A model generated the notes under the pieces. That model ran no database searches, was not told where the DNA came from, and worked only from the letters and a program-made list of their open reading frames with translations. From Neckera pumila (taxonomy: Eukaryota > Streptophyta > Bryopsida > Hypnales > Neckeraceae): a stretch of DNA of 64,000 bases. This document shows positions 24,362 through 34,640 of this stretch, in pieces (position 1 is the stretch's first letter; every line of letters begins with the position of its first letter). Where the stretch lies: positions 312,501-376,500 of the forward strand of contig OZ018416.1 of assembly GCA_963969595.1 (NCBI GenBank). The letters are read 5' to 3'. Position numbers and translations under genes: made by a program.

Positions 24362-24786
24362 CATCCCTCTGAGCTAACGCCAACTGCTCCAATCCACCAC
24401 AGCTCGAACGAATCCAACATATGAAGCTAAGGGGTAAGTCCTTCCTTCCGACCCTTGAAACCTATGGACACCGCGCCTTTCCATGGGTTTGTGTCCGATT
24501 TCATGTGTTGGATGCTAGCTGGGAATCAACCCATCGTCCGATCTCGCTAGAAACCAATTGCAATGCAAAGGCATCTATCTGCACCCAACCCCAACACATA
24601 CTACAGAAGGAGCGGCGTTCAATTGAGCCTACCAGAATGAGACTCGGGAGGCTGATACGCCAGGCATGGCGAGGGTTGCAGAAACGAAACAGGGCTTAAT
24701 TCCTGCGCCAGCTGCCGGGCGAGCACTGACGTGCGCCGTGCCGCAGCAGCCTCCCCACCACCATCCCCGCGCTTCGATCTCTCCAT
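20069..24786 (-). CDS. ACX3: Peroxisomal acyl-CoA oxidase, ACX3 type
   Basis: Flavin-dependent acyl-CoA oxidase of peroxisomal beta-oxidation, matching Arabidopsis ACX3 (medium-chain) over its full length. Thirteen exons on the - strand: 24633-24786, 23775-24232, 23549-23656, 23052-23224, 22802-22901, 22479-22684, 22241-22376, 21694-21813, 21408-21554, 21128-21232, 20773-20871, 20586-20653 and 20069-20246, giving 683 aa. Conserved blocks are [12 protein letters not shown] (193-204), [32 protein letters not shown] and [12 protein letters not shown] with the catalytic-type Glu at E476. The C-terminus [15 protein letters not shown] ... [10 protein letters not shown] matches too. There is no C-terminal PTS1. 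A PTS2-like nonapeptide RTSVLARQL sits at residues 18-26, where the Arabidopsis protein has its PTS2. The start ATG is at 24784-24786. The upstream TTG frame is not used. Confidence 0.95.
24308..24359. repeat. (AC)n microsatellite in ACX3 intron 1
   Basis: About 26 uninterrupted AC dinucleotides in the first intron of ACX3, about 75 bp upstream (on the gene strand) of the exon 2 acceptor. Confidence 0.95.
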
Positions 24787-25564
24787 CGCTGAATGATCGC
24801 ACAAGCTTCAAGCACCCAACACCCCAATTCAACACCTCCGAGTGTGATCCTGAAGCACAACTTCAATACGTGATCCTACCTTTCAACGTGGTTGTTACCA
24901 ATTGCATGACGCATCCACCAAAACTAAAGGCTTGCCCTCGATCACATGGGAAGTCGGGCAGCAAGTCAGAAATTCTAGGCAATTGAGCAAGGCAAAAGGG
25001 ACAGTTGGTTACGAACTTAAGCTCATGTTGGAGTTGCTGAATGACACGAGACACGAGCACCGATCTAGGGCCTGATCCGAATTGCGGTGCAAACCCATCT
25101 GGTGGGGCCGAAAGGTGGCAGCGGAAGGACGAATTGGGCTCGCAAATATTGACAGGCCTCGTGGTCAAGGGCAAGACTTGAAGTCGCGGGGAGCACAAGC
25201 ACGGGGTTGCAGGAGCACCTTCGCCGCCGGGTTTCCTGGGTTGGGACCACCCGGGCCGGGCTTTCACAGGTTCACAGGTTCGCACAAGCACGGGGGTGCT
25301 ACCAGGGTATCTTCCGGGTATGAACCCAACTCAAAAGCGCCGTTATGTTCCAGAACGGAGGCCTTCCGTCCGTCACAGTTCACAGTGAGATGAAAGAAAG
25401 TTCTAACGTAACTTACTTTTAAGAAAGAATTTCGCTTTTATCAAGGCCAGTGGAGTCCAGCAGGTGTGAACTGACCCCTTTGCTTGGCCCTCTGGAAAAT
25501 GCTAAAATTTTTGTTATTTTTCGTGCACGATAAAATTTGCAAATTTTGAATTCATATTTGCAAT
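24787..25564. other. 5' flank of ACX3
   Basis: Upstream region of the ACX3 gene, GC-richer near 25060-25320 than the retroelement next to it. It contains a small direct repeat (TTCACAGG twice at about 25262-25278). No conserved coding frame or identifiable promoter box is visible. Confidence 0.4.
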
Positions 25565-25569
25565 CAGAG
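25565..25569. repeat. Copia target-site duplication, left copy
   Basis: CAGAG directly before the left LTR, repeated as CAGAG at 30680-30684 directly after the right LTR. A 5-bp duplication is usual for Ty1/Copia insertion. Confidence 0.85.
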
Positions 25570-25797
25570 TGTTGAGAATAAAAAACGAAACAAATCTACA
25601 AAAGGTTGTAAAATCAAAGTGTGCAAGAAGAAAGAAGTAAGAGTCTCAATATATTCAAAGTAAAGTAAATATATACCAAGGAGAGAGAATCTATAAATAG
25701 TTCTCCTCCTTTACTATTGGTCCAAGGGATCCTCTAACTAAAGTAAACTATAGTAAACTATAGTGGAGAGCATATTAAGATAAAATGTTTCTTAACA
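25570..25797 (-). repeat. Copia LTR (3' LTR in element sense)
   Basis: 228 bp from TGTTGAGAATA to TTTCTTAACA, nearly identical to 30452-30679. It contains the motif TCTATAAATAG and a direct repeat of TAAACTATAG. Confidence 0.93.
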
Positions 25798-25989
25798 CTC
25801 GTCCTCGCTTGACATAACATTTCTGTAATCTTGTAAGATGTATGGTTGCTGCCTCATTAAAACCTTCTCAAAGAAAACCTTGATGATGGTCAAGGATAAA
25901 ACCACAAATGAAGGAAAAAGAGTATAGCTCCTTTATCAATCCACTCTCATGGTAAAACCCAATGGGAAAAATCCATAGAAGGATAACAA

Positions 25990-26622
25990 AGGTTCCTACA
26001 AATGTCATAATAAAATCTAATGAATCTCTTGTGTCAAAATATTGAGTCGCCACATTCTAGTGCCATGAATAAGTCGACAATGAGTACATAATGGATAAGC
26101 CTTTGTGAAGATGTATGTAATCCCAAATCTATAGTACCCTTCAAATAACGAAGAACATGCGATTTCAATGTCATAGTGTGGGACGAGCACTATGCCTTGC
26201 AAGGACACTAATTGCAAATGCAATATCAAATCATGTAGATGTAGACAAATATAAAAGTGCCCCAACCGCAGCAAGGTATGGATATCGTTCACCTAATGAT
26301 TCCTCCTCCTCCTCCTTGCAAAGGCGGTAAGGATCATCACCATTGTTGTTACGACCACCAAAGGTGTAGATAGTAGATAGGCATCTATTATACTAAATCT
26401 TTTCAAGATCCAGTTGATATAAGCCATTTGTGAAAGAAAAATGCTACCATCTTTCAAGTGAAGAACCTTTTTCATCGCGTTCGTGCACAAATACCAGCTT
26501 CTATTCAAAAGTCGAGAAGATAGATTACTCACAATTGGTCCAAAGACTTGTCTCTTATACAAAGAAGCATACTCCTCCTCGATAGCAGCTTTCCACTTTA
26601 ACCAATTAGAGTGACGCATCAC
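25990..26622 (-). pseudogene. Copia reverse transcriptase/RNase H remnant
   Basis: Read on the - strand, the segment opens with WLKWKAAIEEEYASLYKRQVF (RT N-terminal block, near 26.6 kb). It then jumps to IFLSQMAYINWILKRF, YLAAVGALLYLSTST, a premature TGA, FDIAFAISVLARHSARPT and, in another frame, HVLRYLKGTIDLGLHT. These are consecutive landmarks of Copia Pol, but the RT catalytic core with the YVDD box is missing between the first two. At least one stop and two frame changes are present, so the gene is dead. Confidence 0.85.
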
Positions 26623-26662
26623 TTGTTCAATAGTATTTGGTTTGTATCATTTTTCTCATAAA

Positions 26663-26920
26663 AAAAAGATTTTATACAATCATGCCACATTTAACTACTT
26701 TTGGACTTTTGAAAGTCCAGAATTAATAACGGTTTTCAACAGAAAAATAATTGATCATCAACAGATAGTGCAAAACATCCAAAGATCTATACAAATTTCG
26801 AGAGATCTATCAAAACATCATAGGATCCCACGATGTTATCATCATGAGATCCCACAATGTTTTGTCTAGAATTCATTGAATAGTCCAAAAGTAGTTAAAT
26901 GTGGCATAATCATACAAATA
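26663..26920. repeat. Inverted repeat inside the Copia element
   Basis: Arms of about 35 bases (CATGCCACATTTAACTACTTTTGGAC near 26680 and its inverse near 26883) flank a loop of roughly 170 bp. The loop holds repeated GATCTATC/GATCCCAC/CATCATGAGATC phrases. The right arm coincides with the Copia linker sequence between integrase and RT, so the left arm looks like an inverted duplication of it. Confidence 0.65.
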
Positions 26921-27599
26921 AATGATTCATCAATTTCAATTGTTGCTCTATCCCATATATCACCTATTTTGCAATACATCACATATATCTCTGTATTCAA
27001 CTTGAACGTTTCTTGTTCATGAACAAGAGTTCCTCCCTCAAGAGTTGCAGTGATATTAGGCATAGATGAAGAGTTTGATACGAGCAATCTCAAATAAGTA
27101 GTAGTGGCTGCTGTAGGTACAAAAGAAATAATATTATCAGACATTGTCTTGCGCTTGCGTGGTTGTTTATCTAGTCCAAGAGTCCGTTTGCTTATTGGTT
27201 TAAGAGTTAGAATTGAAAGAGTTTCTGGGATTGAAACTCAAGCAGGGACATTTTGAGCTTCATTCAATGGAGTCTTGGTAATTTTGGGTGCATTGTTGAA
27301 GCCATCAAGAAGCTCTTGTGACTAAGACACAATGTTGAATTAGAGTTGCAACATGTAGAATTGTATGTCCCCACATAGATGCAGGCAAATTTGCATGAAG
27401 AAGCAATGGTCTCGGAATAAGTTGAATCCGTTTAATAAAAGATTATGCCAAAACATTTTGAGCATGTTCATATGGAACTGAATATGTCAAATCAATTCCT
27501 GTTGCAGACAAATAATCTTCTGAAGATCTTGACCAAAACTCTTGAGCATTATCCACTCGTAATGTTTTGATTGGATAATCAAGAAAATGAGCTTTAAAA

Positions 27600-27920
27600 G
27601 TTAAAACAGATCAACATTAAAAGTAAATTGGCAAATTTCAAATTTCTTGTTAATAACAACGAGACATGTAATTATTTGTCAGATGCATCAATCAAAACCA
27701 AAAAATAACGGAAGGGTCTACACATAGGATTTATTGGACCACAAATATCACCATATAGCCTTGAAAGCATTGGTAGTAATTCATGAGGAAGCTTCCATAA
27801 AGATGTTTTGGCAATGAATTTGTCTTGCACGCATGCTCGACATAATGTCATTGAATTTACATGACATGTGGTTGGATTGGAATCCAATATAAACCACTTG
27901 CCGCAACAAAAGTTGTTTCC
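27600..27920 (-). pseudogene. Copia integrase fragment
   Basis: The - strand peptide LCRACVQDKFIAKTS ... LLSRLYGDICGPINP ... FRYFLVLIDASDK carries the GAG-pre-integrase Cys motif and the start of the integrase core, whose first catalytic Asp is in LIDASDK. The frame closes soon after this and the D,D,E core is not completed in one frame, so it is a fragment of the Copia polyprotein. Confidence 0.8.
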
Positions 27921-28179
27921 ACAACTTTATAGTTTTGTAAAAACAAAACAAAACAAACATAGCCTCTTGCCTATCTAGAATTTTTGGTCAAGAGATGAAA
28001 AACATTGGTGCACACACCTCAATAATTGATCAGGCTCCTAGGGGGCAGAGGGAGAAAACGTAGCATGCATGCCTGTACTGGTGGAGCCCTCAGGCAACAT
28101 CACCTTTGTTGGTCCCTCCTAGAAACAAAACATATTTGATCCAGCCAAATCCAAAGATTAATTTCATCAGGAATTATTA

Positions 28180-28510
28180 TTATTTAAAAAAATTGTTTAT
28201 CCCACAAGATTATTTGTACAAATGCAACAAAAAGTTGCTTATCCCGTAGAATTATCCCGCAGGATTATTTGTACAGATGCAACAAAAAATTGCTTATCCC
28301 GTAGGATTATCCAGCAGAATTATTTGTACAGATACAACAAAAAGTTGCTTATCCTATAGGATTGTCCCTCAGGATTATTTGTACAGATGCAACAAAAAGT
28401 TGCTTATCCCATAGGATTATCTTGGAGGAATATTTGTACAGATGCAACAAAAAGTTGCTTATCCCATAGGATTATCTTGGAGGAATATTTGTACAGTTGC
28501 AACAAAAAAA
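28180..28510. repeat. 55-bp minisatellite inside the Copia element
   Basis: TTGCTTATCC recurs at 28235, 28290, 28345, 28400 and 28455, exactly 55 bases apart, in units of the form TTGCTTATCCC.TAGGATTATC...GGATTATTTGTACAGATGCAACAAAAAG. Flanking partial units extend it on both sides. It lies in the 5' half of the element (element sense), upstream of the integrase remnant. Confidence 0.92.
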
Positions 28511-28969
28511 TTGATCATCTTGTAGGATTGTATGCATAAACACAGAGTCAAAGAATACATCAAAAGACTCACCAGTGGAGGTATCTTCAGCAACATATGT
28601 TTCAAAATTGTTCGCTCCAAATGAATAGTAGGAGGCCGGTTAAATGTAATAGATTGCAATCACAACAAACATTTGAAAGGTTCCCTATTGGCACTATAAC
28701 AGAAATCCCCTCTGAGAATTTGCTTTTTTTGCCTTTTTTCCAATACACAAGGAATGTAGCTCTTACAGGAAAATGTGAGACAGGGAATTTTGTGGATTTT
28801 TTAGGGGGGGATTTGTGCATTTTTCAGTGATGTCTCGACCTCCAAATCTATTGAATTTGTGAAATTTGATATTTCCAAATGTAGATTTATGCTACCAAAA
28901 TCTGAGCTTAATGTAGATTTTAGCCTATATAATCAATACAATTCATAGATTTTGAAAGCTGAATCCTAA

Positions 28970-29110
28970 CAGAAATGTCGAGAGAAATGTAGATTTTGAA
29001 TTTCCAATCTCAATGATTTGTACATTTCAAAATTTTAGAATTTGTACATTTCAAAATTTTAGAATTTGTACATTTCAGATTTGCACATTTCAAAATTTCT
29101 TAGATTTCTA
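28970..29110. repeat. Short degenerate tandem repeat (AGAATTTGTACATTTCAAAATTTT)
   Basis: A unit of about 24 bases repeats two to four times at 29010-29095 with decay, inside the Copia element and away from its recognisable coding blocks. Confidence 0.6.
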
Positions 29111-29733
29111 AATTGTACAAACTCTAGAAAAGTTAGATTATTGTGAAATCAATGGAATACATTGGTTTGGAGATTACATGACAACTTACAACTCTTATGT
29201 GTTCAACCTCAACGTACCCCTGACAATTGATATGGGACAATTGCATCTTGTAAAATCTAAAAAATATTAGGTGGAAACAACATTGAAATGTAAGATGTAT
29301 ACAAAGTCTACCAATTTTAATTGTACTCAGGGAATTTGGAGAGAATTCATGAAATACTTGCAAAGAAAATCCATGATTTTTTCTTGTATGGAATTCTTTG
29401 AAGATCCCTCCATGGTGACATTAGAACACAGAGAAACATGAAAACTAAGAGAAACTTGCAAGGAAAAATTGCAAAATCTCCAAATCAGTCGGAGGGAATT
29501 CCAAGAAAGTCCGTTGTGAATGACAGCTCCGCAAATACATATGCTATTGCAAATTTTGTCCATAATAATCAATTATTGTCATCAGTTGCTAGCTATACAA
29601 ACAGAAGAAGATGAAACCTTGGTAGCTCAATGTTAGTAGTAGCAACAACGATGGATAACATATGTCAAATGAAAAAGGTTGCAAAACTTCCTCCAAAAGC
29701 AAAATCAAATTTGAAAGTTTTGAAACGTATGAT

Positions 29734-30000
29734 TTAGTCTCCAGCCTTACGATCTAAACTTCTAGGTGTATAAGAAATCAACAGATTGTGAATAATGTTA
29801 AAGAAAGCCATTGGAGGAGGAGGAACACTAGAACATGTAGAAAAAGGGATAATTACTAGAAGATTTATAGAAGGAGAGAAATCAGAAGGTGAATTAATTT
29901 TGCCTTGCAAAAAAGCATCTTGAAAAGATGACGGAAAGAACATAGGTCGGACATAGGTCACCACCGTGATTGCCATAGATGTTGGCGTACTCATGATAAA
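29734..30000 (-). pseudogene. Putative Copia gag remnant
   Basis: A - strand open frame in the position expected for gag starts with MSTPTSMAITVVTYV and runs for about 86 residues. The position supports gag, but the peptide itself has no gag zinc knuckle or strong family motif, so this is inferred from location. Confidence 0.35.
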
Positions 30001-30451
30001 AATATAAAAATATAAATGTAATTTTAAATAAAAATAAAAATAGAAATAATTGAAAATGAAGGATGAAGGAATAGCCTGGTTCTTGTTGTGCTCCAAGAGT
30101 AGTAGTCAAAGAGCAAGCAAATAGATGAAGCAATAGTCGAGGATTCTAAAACCTCCTCCAAATAAAATAAAACAAAGGAGGCAAAGAAGCCGCGAGCGCA
30201 GGGTTGAAGAGTAAGCAACTAGGGAGCAACGACCAAAAAGTAGGCGGCTAGAGGAAGCAACGATTAGAAGAAGGGAAGACATAGAGAGCTCAAGAGAAAG
30301 GAGCAAAAACAAATCTTCCTAAAAGAAAACTAAATTGGAAGTTTTAATCTTAAGAAACTCAAAACAAAAGTAGCAATAACCTCTCTCAAAGCAAATAAAC
30401 TAATGCAAAGCTCAAGTTAGATACAAATGATCAAAGAGCATGCTGATAACA

Positions 30452-30679
30452 TGTTGAGAATAGGAAACGAAACAAAACTACAAAAGGTTGTAAAACCAAA
30501 GTGTGCAAGAAGAAAAAAGTAAGAGTCTCAATCTATTCAAAGTAAAGTAAATATATACCAAGGAGAGAGAATCTATAAATAGTTCTCTTCCTCTACTATT
30601 GATCCAAGGGATCCTCTAACTAAAATAAACTATAGTAAACTATAGTGGAGAGCGTATTAAGATAAGATGTTTCTTAACA
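30452..30679 (-). repeat. Copia LTR (5' LTR in element sense)
   Basis: The second 228-bp LTR, followed by target duplication CAGAG at 30680-30684. It differs from the left LTR by about a dozen scattered substitutions and no clear indel. Confidence 0.93.
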
Positions 30680-31386
30680 CAGAGGCCCCAAATTAGCTAC
30701 ATTAAATAGTACAATTAGGTTGCCCCAGACTAATATCTCGACGTTCTACACTATATCAATATCCGAGTTATTGTAGAAGGATGCAAAGATGTAGGAAAAC
30801 ATGTGTGCTACATGGATTGGTACACTGATTCATGGCTTGGGATCAGAGAATCGCTTGTGCTTCCATCTAGACAAGTCATGAATCATGAGGTAACATGAGG
30901 TAACTTCTCTGGGATAAGGCAACCTAATTGTCAAGGCAACCCAAATGCACTATACAGTGTAGGAAGTGTACAAGGTAAATTAATCAAGCACAAAATATGG
31001 GGCATTTTTTCTACTTGCACCTTTGGAATGACTTGGAGGGGCCGAGCGACAAGGCCAGTTCTCCCCACATCCAAAGATAAATGTCAATGATGCCCCCTAT
31101 TTTGTGTCATGTAAATTTTGTATTTCTTCACCTTTCCTTGCTAATTTAGGGCATTTGATTGCAAATTTGGATTCAAAGATTGCAAATTTGGATTCAAAAT
31201 TTGCAAATTTTATCATGAGGTGGCAAATAAAAAATTCCAATGTTTCTCCAGGGTAAAACATGGGGTAATAAGGGGGTTAGTCCTCCCTAGTCAGTGATTG
31301 CAGTCTTGTGCTCCAGTTTAGAGAAGGAAAATGGAAATGGAGATGATGCTATATCATCAATGGTGGTTACTTTGTGTCTTTAGACT

Positions 31387-31690
31387 TTAGCATCAATTTA
31401 GGGTTAATGATTTGCTCAATTGAGAATATGTATATGTTTGGCATCACTAGGGTATGAACTATAATTTGAAAAAGAACATTTTGTAAAAAAATTGGAAAGC
31501 AAATTTTTGTTTTCAGAATTCTCAAAATGAGAAAACTGAGAAAAATTGCCAAACATTTTAGGATTTATAATGTTATGAACCACTATTATAAAACCAAGAA
31601 TACTCATAAAAAAGAGGTCCCAATGTTCCAACTCAGTTAGTCAAATTGTGTAAAATTAAATAATAGATGAACTACTACAATATACTAGCC
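31387..31690. repeat. Dispersed repeat, copy 1
   Basis: Aligns in the same orientation with 45355-45640. Shared blocks are GGTTAAT.ATTTGCTCAA, GCATCACTAG.GTATGAAC, GGATT.ATAATGTTAT.AACCACTAT and AATACTCATAAAAAAG. The pair probably belongs to one unclassified transposable-element family. No termini could be fixed. Confidence 0.7.
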
Positions 31691-32429
31691 TTGGGGCCAA
31701 ATGGAAGGCCAACCCATTAACATAAGTTGGGGCCCTCAATTGGCCCCAATTTAGCACTCAAACCCCGGTTAATGTAAAGTGTTGAGGCCCAATTTTAGGG
31801 CTTAATTTCCAATTCATGTGCTCTTAGATTTTCTTAATGCTCAATTAAATTAAAAATTATAAAACACACAAGTTTCTTTTCTCTTCTTTTATTCTTAGGC
31901 CCATATTATACATGGACGTCTACAAGCAATGGATAGAATTCTTAGTCCACTACTTTGTCCACCTTGGTGTGGAGGGAAATTGCCACATCATGGATTTTGT
32001 CCATTTAGTGCATGGCTTCACACTAGGAACTAGACATCCAATGGAATTATACTTGTGAAAGTTCCTCTGTAATTTTATTATTATCTCAAGGGAGCTCCTT
32101 CACAACTCCTTTCTTCTTGTACAAACTCATCTTCTAGTCCATCAGACGAAATATGAGATCACCTCCCAACGTGATCCCAAACTTGTCCGCTACAATTATC
32201 CCTTCATCTTGAGTATTGGCGGGAGAGCTTGATGATGTGAATCTTTTGCAAAGCAGACATCCATCAATTGTAAAATCCCAAGTGGACAAAACTTAACCAT
32301 TGACCAATGAAATTGTGAAGATTTTTGTCCACTGCTTGTAGACATCCAAACGAGCCTTATTTCAAAAAAGTAAATATTTTTTTTTAATTTTTTTTTCCTT
32401 TCAAAAATAGAAGAAAAAGTTTTTTATTC

Positions 32430-32800
32430 TTTTGAACCATTTTCTTTTTCTTTCTATTTGTTGTATTTCAAGAAAAAGGAGAGAGTTCTTTTATTTTGTT
32501 TTGACCTTTTCCTTTTTCTTTCTATTTAAAAAAAGGAGGGAGTTTTTTTACTTTTTTTTTAAACTTTTTCTTTTTCTTCCTATTTTTCTTATTCAAAGAA
32601 TGGAAGAGTAAAAGAAATTTTAAAAAGCTAAATTTTTTGTTTCTCTTCCTATTTTTTCTATTAGAAAACAAGAAGAGCTTTTTTTACTTTATTTGAACCT
32701 TTTTCTTTTTCTTCCTATTTTTTGTATTCTCAAAAAAAAAGAATTTTTTGTTTTATTTTTTTCAAACATATTCCTTTCTTTTTCCTATTTTTTGACACTT
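32430..32800. repeat. Degenerate T-rich tandem array
   Basis: Blocks of the type GAACC.TTTTC.TTTTTCTTCCTATTTTT recur about every 60-90 bases with heavy variation, spaced by purine-rich pieces (AAGGAGAGAG, AAGGAGGGAG, AACAAGAAGAG). Confidence 0.6.
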
Positions 32801-34640
32801 TATACAAGCAATCCTAATTATTTTCTAATAATTTTTTGGGGAAAGAAATGGGTCCAAACATTGATCTGTCACTTAAGGTGTCAAGCATGTGGATTTTAAC
32901 CATGGAGTATTTAAGTAGAAAATAGAAAGAATGGTTTCTTCTTTTCTTTGTTGTTTTTCTTGAAGTCTTTTATTGTGTTAAAATTTTGTTTTTAATTTCT
33001 TAAAATTTGAAAATTTGAAAATTTTCATCATATTTATCTCTATTTGCATATGGCCAATCATTGCAATGCGATAAATAAAAAATGAAAATAAAATTACTGA
33101 TTATTAGCAAAATTAGTAGCAGACCAAAATCTTAGACAGATTAGAAATGGCACAACAAAGAAGAGACAAACCTAGAGAGATATTGAAGGAATTTGTAAAA
33201 AAAATAAAAAATTCTTCATCAACGGTAGAGATTTGTACAATGGAATGGAGAAGCCCAATCCGGCCTTAGACGGGACTTTGGGCCACCCAAAACCTCATCC
33301 CGATTTTTTCCTTCAGGTCCCAAGGTTTGGTTCCCAAACTATGCCTCCTAAGATGGCACATCGAAGAATTGTAGTTCCACCCTTGATTCAAACCCTTGGG
33401 CCAGATGTGGGGATTAGTTAATTTAAACTTGGAGAGTTGAGACTGGGCTTCAATCCACCTGCAAATATAAGGTAGGATTGCCTATCTCCTCCATCTGCCT
33501 ATCTCTACCATCCTACTTTTGGCCCTATCTCCACCATAAAATCCATCCAAATCCTTTTACTTTTCTAACAAAATTAGAGCCTTAATGCCAACAAGGGTAA
33601 CGTGTCGGTCCTTTATTGGTGGATACTTAAGTGCTTATAGAGACATGGAATGACTGTTATAGATTATTTGTAGGACATTTATGACTCCAATTATGAGCAA
33701 TTTTGTAATTTCAGGGCAGACCACTTCAAAAACTCACAGAAATTACAATTGAAAATTGAAAATTGCAATTCCACTTGGGTTTGATTTGTGAAACAAGCGC
33801 ACACCTCTGAAAAATATGTGCCCATCCTACTTTTGGCCCCAAGATATTCATATTGCAAATCAGGGTGGTAATAGGCTTGTCAACCTTAAACCGGGCCAAA
33901 AAAGTTTACCGTCTTGGCTCGGTGTGAGAACTGAATTGAAGTTTGCTCACTGCTGATTTCTGCGCCTCCTGGAAGTTGGGACTGTTCAGTTCCGTCGCCA
34001 ATAGATTCCACATTTCTTTGTGAAGGAGCATCATTGCGTGTCATTCAATACGAGCGAACTACAGTATTGGGTTGTTTTGGATTTCGGGAATTGGTGCGTG
34101 TGTCGCATTTGTCACGAAGCTATTGGAGTTGGAATACATCACTTTCCCCGTTCTCTTTCGGTGATCGAGTGGCTTTGAATTGTCCAAGATGTGAGCGGGT
34201 GTTGCTTGCTCGTGGATGATGTTTACTAGAAGAAAATGCAGGAGTTTGTGGAATATGGTTTTTGATTCCGTCTCTGGTATCACATTCTCCTCTTCTCTGT
34301 GGAGCTCATCTGGGTTATGGCCCACTTAATTTGTAGCTCAAGGATATGGCCGATTGCCGGCAGTCTTGCATATCAATTCAAATTAGGGGTTCTTAGAATT
34401 CTCGATCTTTTGTTTCTAAATCTTGTCTCCTAATTTCATCGCATAGCACTTGCCCCCTCGCAGATTTCAAATTGCGTTGCCTATATTCTACGAGCACCTT
34501 TCTTTTGAATCCTGACAACCCTTATTCTGCTCGTATTGATTTTGGTGTGCAATCTCCAAATTTTGCAAGGAAAGAGTCCAGAGGATGAGGATGCTGGAGC
34601 ATGCAGCGTATTGATTGAGTGAAATTTTACCCCACTCAGA

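Larger units (their letters stand above)
25570..30679 (-). mobile_element. Ty1/Copia LTR retrotransposon, internally decayed
   Basis: A 5.1-kb element with paired 228-bp LTRs (TG...CA) and a 5-bp target duplication, CAGAG. Coding sense is on the - strand. Next to the 30452 LTR, the - strand reads TGTTATCAGCATGCTC, resembling the initiator-tRNA-Met primer site TGGTATCAGAGC. Next to the left LTR is a purine-rich stretch (AAGCGAGGACGAG). Recognisable remnants run in Copia order: integrase near 27.7 kb, then RT and RNase H segments down to 26.0 kb. Stops, frameshifts and a loss of the RT core make it non-autonomous. By eye the two LTRs differ at about 12 of 228 positions, so the insertion is not recent. 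Confidence 0.92.
30685..34640. other. AT-rich intergenic region and NAGLU 5' flank
   Basis: No gene is seen. The section contains one member of a dispersed repeat pair (31387-31690) and a T-rich degenerate array (32430-32800). From about 33900 on, composition becomes more balanced towards the NAGLU start, where its promoter and 5' UTR should lie. Confidence 0.5.

Noticed and set aside
23833..24372. 179-residue open frame on the + strand ending in a His/Thr repeat
   Set aside because: Antisense to ACX3 exon 2, and the tail is the AC microsatellite read in frame. No independent family resemblance.
24787..24804. Longer N-terminal start for ACX3
   Set aside because: The upstream codon is TTG. 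The first in-frame ATG is 24784-24786.
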